Origin: Pleurocapsa sp. MO_226.B13
GTDB lineage: Bacteria > Cyanobacteriota > Cyanobacteriia > Cyanobacteriales > Xenococcaceae
Direction: 5' to 3'
Assembly (NCBI GenBank): GCA_030064795.1
Contig: JASJEI010000481.1
Span: 1 to 9,380, forward strand
Length of the DNA stretch: 9,380 nucleotides
Part shown: positions 6,539-9,380 of the stretch, piece by piece
Layout of the letters: each line of letters opens with the position of its first letter
Numbering within the stretch: position 1 is the stretch's first letter
Notes under the pieces: model-generated
Told to the model about the DNA's origin: nothing
What the model saw: the letters and a program-made list of their open reading frames with translations, nothing else
Databases searched by the model: none
Translations under genes and position numbers: made by a program

Positions 6539-7312
6539 ATGTCCTCCGAAAATTCAAGCAATCCTGCTAAAAAACCCAAAACCAACCCCAATCTTAAATC
6601 TAGTATTGTTCATAAACCATTTGCCACGGGGACAATTAATATCTTTAATCCCTACCGAAATAAAAACCAAGCTGACAACAAATCAGACGCACCCAAGCTG
6701 TTTTTAAATGCCGAGTTAGAAAAAACTTCCGACAAGCTGACAACAGAATTAGAATCAGATCGGGAAAACTCTGAAATAGAATATCGAGAACCCAATTGGT
6801 TAGATAGCTTACTCAGTCCTTGGGGTATTGCTGCGATCGCCATCTTATTTTCAATCAATCTCATCTCTGCGGGATTTATTTGGCGCAATACTCGTACCGC
6901 AGAAAATCTCAAGCAAACCAAGTCCCCTGTCTCTACTGTAGGCAATACTAATCTAACTGCTAAAGAATTTATGCCTCTCAATCTGAGTACTTTGGGCGCG
7001 ATCGAGATTATCGAAGCTGAAGTTGAAGACTCCACTCGAGATCTTACTCCGATTAGCCCCGCCCTCGCTCCTTTAAATAATCTTGCCAGCTTATCTATCT
7101 TTAATACTGAATATCATTACGTACTGACAGAATATACTGGCGAAGATTCTTTGGCTGTGGCAAGACAAAAAGTTAAACAGGTATCTCTGGTAAACTTCCC
7201 TCAAGGAGTATTTGTCTATTTAGGTGCTTTTAAACAGCGGGAAGATGCCAAGAGTTTTGTATCGCAACTAAAACAAGAAAACTTGTCTGCTTATGTTTAT
7301 CCTTTAGATTGA
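6539..7312 (+). CDS. Single-pass membrane protein with C-terminal SPOR-like domain
   Basis: The 257-aa product has three parts: a polar, Asn/Lys-rich N-terminal region (1-85), presumably cytoplasmic; the motif NWLDSLLSPWG leading into one membrane span (about 94-115, IAAIAILFSINLISAGFIW); and an extracytoplasmic region. The last 70 residues (about 185-257) contain GVFVYLGAFKQREDAKSFVSQLKQENLSAYVYPLD, which has the shape of a SPOR/Sel1-type peptidoglycan-binding fold: a beta strand, then a helix with regularly spaced Ala and Lys, then a strand. SPOR domains bind glycan strands lacking stem peptides, often at division sites, so a role at the cell wall or septum is possible, but this is inferred. 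The NWLDSLLSPWG motif before the span recurs in cyanobacterial homologues as I recall them. It opens with ATGTCCTCCGA, as mutS does. It converges with the 7335-7928 gene across 22 bp. Confidence 0.8.
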   Translation: MSSENSSNPAKKPKTNPNLKSSIVHKPFATGTINIFNPYRNKNQADNKSDAPKLFLNAELEKTSDKLTTELESDRENSEIEYREPNWLDSLLSPWGIAAIAILFSINLISAGFIWRNTRTAENLKQTKSPVSTVGNTNLTAKEFMPLNLSTLGAIEIIEAEVEDSTRDLTPISPALAPLNNLASLSIFNTEYHYVLTEYTGEDSLAVARQKVKQVSLVNFPQGVFVYLGAFKQREDAKSFVSQLKQENLSAYVYPLD

Positions 7313-7334
7313 TAGTCGCTCGAACTCGCGTTGA

Positions 7335-7928
7335 TTAATTCTTTTCTATCTTAGGCTCTACGCCTTGGCTGAGTTGCCAAGCGATCGCATTTAAGATTAA
7401 ACTGCCATTACCCGAACAGTTTTCTTGATATTCTTCTTGGGCTGCAACTACCGAGCCTAACTTTTCAATAGTTTTACCATATTTTTTGTCTTTGGCTAAG
7501 TCTTTTTCTTCAGCCGTTAAGGGACGCGATCGTTCTAGTACCGCTTTAATTATTGGTATATACTGTTGTGCCTGTTCTGATGCTTCTTGTACTTCCAACT
7601 GTAGCTTGGTTAACTCGACAATCTCTTTTGCTCCCTGGACAATGGGCAATAATTCCTGACTATCGGACACGGCGTTTTGGGATTTTACTTTGGAACTCTC
7701 TGATGGTACATAAAAAATGTGGTCTGGAGTCAAACCATCAGGAAAACGATCCACATCAATTTCCTCTTTTTCCCACATTTCCCGAACAATATCTAAAGCT
7801 TTAGCCCGATTTTTCTTTGTATCACCTCCTATCCCTGGCACTTCGATTAAAATTCCCTCTTGCTCTGATGCTGGCTTAGAGAGATCGCTGACTGCAACAA
7901 AATGAGACACTGATGCGGTTTTAGCCAT
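7335..7928 (-). CDS. Hypothetical cyanobacterial protein, 197 aa
   Basis: I do not recognise this family. The protein looks soluble and acidic: no signal peptide, no membrane span. The N-terminal half (1-75) contains ILIEVPGIGGDTKKNRAKAL and MWEKEEIDVDRFPDGLTPDH, which look like a compact alpha/beta segment. Residues 90-170 are rich in Glu, Gln, Ala and Lys, including AKEIVELTKLQLEVQEASEQ, and probably form long helices or a coiled coil. The C-terminus contains one Cys (ENCSGNGS). The ATG at 7928 gives the longest consistent frame; no Shine-Dalgarno site precedes it (bases upstream read CCGATCAAA). Codon use and the HIP1 site near 7380 match the neighbours, so it looks native. It is convergent with the SPOR gene and divergent from the DUF1614 gene. 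A real gene is likely from length and context; its function is unknown. Confidence 0.72.
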   Translation of the reverse strand: MAKTASVSHFVAVSDLSKPASEQEGILIEVPGIGGDTKKNRAKALDIVREMWEKEEIDVDRFPDGLTPDHIFYVPSESSKVKSQNAVSDSQELLPIVQGAKEIVELTKLQLEVQEASEQAQQYIPIIKAVLERSRPLTAEEKDLAKDKKYGKTIEKLGSVVAAQEEYQENCSGNGSLILNAIAWQLSQGVEPKIEKN

Positions 7929-8042
7929 TTTGATCGGATTTTAATTTCTTAATATATTTGTACTATGTTGTTTAATTGTAAACTATTTGGCGATCGAAGA
8001 ACAAAATTAAATTACTCCAGTAAAAGATATCGATAACTACTC

Positions 8043-8070
8043 AAGATCGAGCGATTGTTCGCTTGATTTT
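8043..8070. repeat. Hairpin in the divergent spacer
   Basis: AAGATCGAGCGA (8043-8054) and TCGCTTGATTTT (8059-8070) can form a 12-bp stem with a TTGT loop; two positions are G-U in the rightward transcript. The right side is T-rich (GATTTTAATTGTT), so on the plus strand it has a weak terminator look. Because it stands upstream of the DUF1614 promoter candidate, it would stop transcripts entering from the left or a short unannotated RNA. Confidence 0.35.
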
Positions 8071-8072
8071 AA

Positions 8073-8100
8073 TTGTTACCGAAAATCCACAAATTATACT
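8073..8100 (+). promoter_or_regulatory. Promoter candidate for the DUF1614 gene
   Basis: TTGTTA (8073-8078) and TATACT (8095-8100) stand 16 bases apart, matching four and five of six consensus bases. Transcription from here would give a leader of roughly 120 bases before the ATG at 8226. This is a prediction from sequence only. Confidence 0.35.
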
Positions 8101-8225
8101 TTCAATTAACTATATTTTAAGGGTGACTATAAATGTTCGGAAATTACGATGAAATGGGTAAATAAAGCCGAAATCTTAGGATCGACACTCTGAGTTATGT
8201 TGGGATATAGAGTGGGCAAGAAAAA

Positions 8226-8894
8226 ATGATTTACCTCCCCGTATCTATATTACTTTTCTTATTATTTCTCTTTTTATTACCGTTTGTCTGGATAGCTATA
8301 GCTCTAGACGTAGTGGAAGCAGCAGTTGCCAAGCTGGGTTTTTCTCCCAATGTGGCATTCATTCTATTTATTGCCGTGTTAATCGGTAGCACGATTAATA
8401 TTCCCCTTTATAAAGTTGAATCTATTAAACCTGTTGTCTCAGATTTTCGGGATCTGTGGTTACAACAATTCTGGGGTATTCCCTTGCACAAAGCCAGACA
8501 AAAAACCATTATCGCTCTTAATGTTGGCGGGGGTTTAATTCCTGTCCTGCTAGCGATTTACGAACTAACCCGCTCTGATGCTGTTGCCATCTTTTGGGTA
8601 ACTCTAATCGTTACCACTGTCAGTTACTTTTCTGCCCAAATCGTCCCAGGAATTGGTATTCAAATGAATGCTTTAATTCCTCCTTTGACGGCAGCCATTA
8701 GTGCCGTTGCGATCGCCGAACCTTTAGCCCCTTCGGTAGCTTTTGCAGGGGGAATACTAGGAACGCTGATTGGTGCAGACTTACTCCACCTCAAAGAGAT
8801 CGAGAAAATGAGTGCTGGAGTTCTCAGTATTGGTGGTGCGGGGGTGTTTGATGGCATCGCCATGTGTGGTTTATTTGCTTTACTTCTTACTTGA
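8226..8894 (+). CDS. DUF1614 family polytopic membrane protein
   Basis: The 222-aa product is almost wholly hydrophobic, with six or seven likely membrane spans (about 3-27, 42-62, 94-113, 119-137, 149-165, 169-187 and 203-222). Conserved-looking blocks are STINIPLY, LNVGGGLIPV, IPPLTAA, LIGADLLHL and SIGGAGVFDGIAMCG; the last is the hallmark I associate with DUF1614, found in cyanobacteria, archaea and other bacteria. No biochemical role is established for the family; the paired polar/glycine motifs in membrane segments suggest transport or an intramembrane activity, but this is speculation. The ATG at 8226 follows GGGCAAGAAAAA, a weak ribosome site. Two tiny genes follow at spacings of 24 and 35 bp, suggesting a single transcript. 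Confidence 0.85.
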   Translation: MIYLPVSILLFLLFLFLLPFVWIAIALDVVEAAVAKLGFSPNVAFILFIAVLIGSTINIPLYKVESIKPVVSDFRDLWLQQFWGIPLHKARQKTIIALNVGGGLIPVLLAIYELTRSDAVAIFWVTLIVTTVSYFSAQIVPGIGIQMNALIPPLTAAISAVAIAEPLAPSVAFAGGILGTLIGADLLHLKEIEKMSAGVLSIGGAGVFDGIAMCGLFALLLT

Positions 8895-8906
8895 ATTAAT
8901 TAATTC

Positions 8907-8912
8907 AGGAGG
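8907..8912 (+). promoter_or_regulatory. Strong Shine-Dalgarno site of the 38-aa gene
   Basis: AGGAGG is followed by six bases and then ATG at 8919. It is the strongest ribosome site in the window, while the larger genes here have none or weak ones. It decides that the small frame is likely translated. Confidence 0.65.
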
Positions 8913-8918
8913 TAACAG

Positions 8919-9035
8919 ATGATGAATGTTAAGAGAAATGGCAAGATTTACAGCAAAGCATTAGTCGCACCAGCAGACGAGCAAAATCGGCTTTGGACTC
9001 TGCCTGGAAAAAACTCATTCATAAGTAATACATAA
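8919..9035 (+). CDS. Small hypothetical protein, 38 aa, behind DUF1614
   Basis: Behind the AGGAGG site, 24 bp past the DUF1614 stop, a frame starts ATGATGAATGTT and ends at TAA 9033-9035. The peptide begins MMNVKRNGKIYSKALVAPAD and continues EQNRLWTLPGKNSFISNT. It is basic at the N-terminus, has no membrane span and no cysteine, and belongs to no family I recognise. Short length makes chance possible, but the perfect ribosome site at good spacing and the position in an apparent operon favour a real small gene. It could alternatively be the 5' part of a longer gene truncated by mutation, as the downstream 35 bp up to the next ribosome site are non-coding. Confidence 0.5.
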   Translation: MMNVKRNGKIYSKALVAPADEQNRLWTLPGKNSFISNT

Positions 9036-9070
9036 ATATTTAATATTTGTTACTCTGGGAGGAAAACATC

Positions 9071-9265
9071 GTGACTATTGAACCTACTTCCAAACCCTTA
9101 CGTCAAGCTGGTATTTATGTCATCGTTGTAGCTGCTAGCGTGGCATTAACTTTGGGTTCGCTTAAAGCATTTCCCCAGCTGTTATCTCCTTCAGTAGCTG
9201 AAAATTCCACAGCAATAGAGATTGTTCCCTCTCAAGTCCCAGCTTTACCGCTTCTAAATACCTAG
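9071..9265 (+). CDS. Small single-span membrane protein, 64 aa, GTG start
   Basis: GGGAGG at 9057-9062 stands eight bases before GTG 9071, so translation probably starts there and not at the upstream ATG (9047), which would place the ribosome site inside the coding sequence. The product reads MTIEPTSKPLRQAGIYVIVV onward, with one hydrophobic span (about residues 14-31, IYVIVVAASVALTLGSL), then a Ser/Pro/Val-rich tail ending VPALPLLNT. The short positive N-terminal side suggests the N-terminus is cytoplasmic, or that the span is an uncleaved signal anchor or a signal peptide. No family recognised. It follows the 38-aa gene by 35 bp and may share the DUF1614 transcript. Confidence 0.6.
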   Translation: MTIEPTSKPLRQAGIYVIVVAASVALTLGSLKAFPQLLSPSVAENSTAIEIVPSQVPALPLLNT

Positions 9266-9380
9266 ACAAATCTGTCCAAATACAACTCTACGGTGTAAGT
9301 TAGCTCGTTAATTAGTGCATAACTTCTTACGTGGTATTAGAGTCGAGGAAACCTCGCCGTCATCCACGCGCTGCTTGGAA
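9266..9380. repeat. Intergenic end with palindromic repeat (copy of the unit inserted in the IS630 transposase)
   Basis: CGAGGAAACCTCG (9344-9356) is a perfect palindrome with an AAA centre, followed by CGTCATCCACGCGCTGCTT. The same core occurs on the minus strand of 1494-1541, where it is followed after a similar gap by CGCGCT. Between 9290 and 9335, GTAAGTTA and TAACTTCTTAC can pair with a bulge. No gene is seen after 9265. The repeat may continue past the window edge. Confidence 0.55.

Larger units (their letters stand above)
7929..8225. other. Divergent spacer between the 197-aa gene and DUF1614
   Basis: These 297 bases are AT-rich and hold the presumed promoters of both genes, a 12-bp stem hairpin (8043-8070) and a promoter candidate for the rightward gene (8073-8100). 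A 10-codon reading frame (8133-8165) preceded by AAGGG is present in the leader, but it is too short to support as a gene. Confidence 0.45.

Noticed and set aside
6652..7035. Minus-strand open frame inside the SPOR-protein gene
   Set aside because: It is fully overlapped by a well-supported membrane protein gene and its product has no family features; likewise the minus frame at 4867-5076 in mutS, the minus frame at 8660-8863 in the DUF1614 gene, and the plus frames at 7553-7905.
8133..8165. Ten-codon frame MFGNYDEMGK in the DUF1614 leader with AAGGG upstream
   Set aside because: Too short to separate from chance; no attenuator-type structure or repeated regulatory codon is visible around it.
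9047..9070. ATG at 9047 as start of the 64-aa membrane protein
   Set aside because: The GGGAGG ribosome site lies downstream of this ATG and points to GTG 9071; the extra eight residues (MLLWEENI) are translated ribosome-site sequence.
1..9380. CRISPR array, tRNA, rRNA, toxin-antitoxin or defence island
   Set aside because: No regularly spaced direct repeats, no cloverleaf or rRNA-like sequence, and no paired small genes with toxin or antitoxin signatures were seen.

Overview
The window is from a cyanobacterium. The palindrome GCGATCGC (HIP1) occurs about a dozen times in genes and spacers on both sides. MutS is of the cyanobacterial type, a SPOR-like membrane protein and a DUF1614 protein follow it, and the spacers hold small hairpin repeats of the kind cyanobacterial genomes carry. 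I cannot name the genus; the repeat load would fit a large-genome unicellular, baeocystous or filamentous lineage (inference).

Left third (1-3207): a wrecked locus on the minus strand. A two-partner-secretion exoprotein of the filamentous-haemagglutinin type once lay here. Its signal peptide and the first residues of the mature protein survive at 3094-3207, and a piece of its glycine/asparagine-rich repeat region survives at about 111-464. Between them lie two decayed insertion sequences: an IS630-family element (646-1657, inverted repeats and TA duplication visible) and an ISAzo13-family transposase (1772-3008, minus). Both transposases carry several frameshifts and stops. The IS630 remnant also contains a 48-bp palindromic insertion that matches a repeat at the right edge of the window.

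Middle (3208-7312): a 370-bp spacer with a C/G-rich hairpin separates the exoprotein stub from divergently read mutS (3578-6214), which is intact and keeps its mismatch-binding, ATPase and sliding-clamp-binding motifs. A 324-bp spacer with two repeat structures, one a 115-bp MITE-like unit, leads to a single-pass membrane protein with a C-terminal SPOR-like region (6539-7312).

Right third (7313-9380): an unrecognised 197-aa soluble protein on the minus strand converges on the SPOR gene. Divergent from it is a DUF1614 polytopic membrane protein (8226-8894), followed closely by two very small genes with strong Shine-Dalgarno sites: a 38-aa polypeptide (8919-9035) and a 64-aa single-membrane-span protein that starts at GTG (9071-9265). 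These three may form one transcript. The window closes with a hairpin repeat.

I see no CRISPR array, tRNA, rRNA, or complete defence or biosynthetic system. The most informative features are the broken exoprotein locus, the mobile palindrome inside a transposase, and the small genes behind DUF1614.
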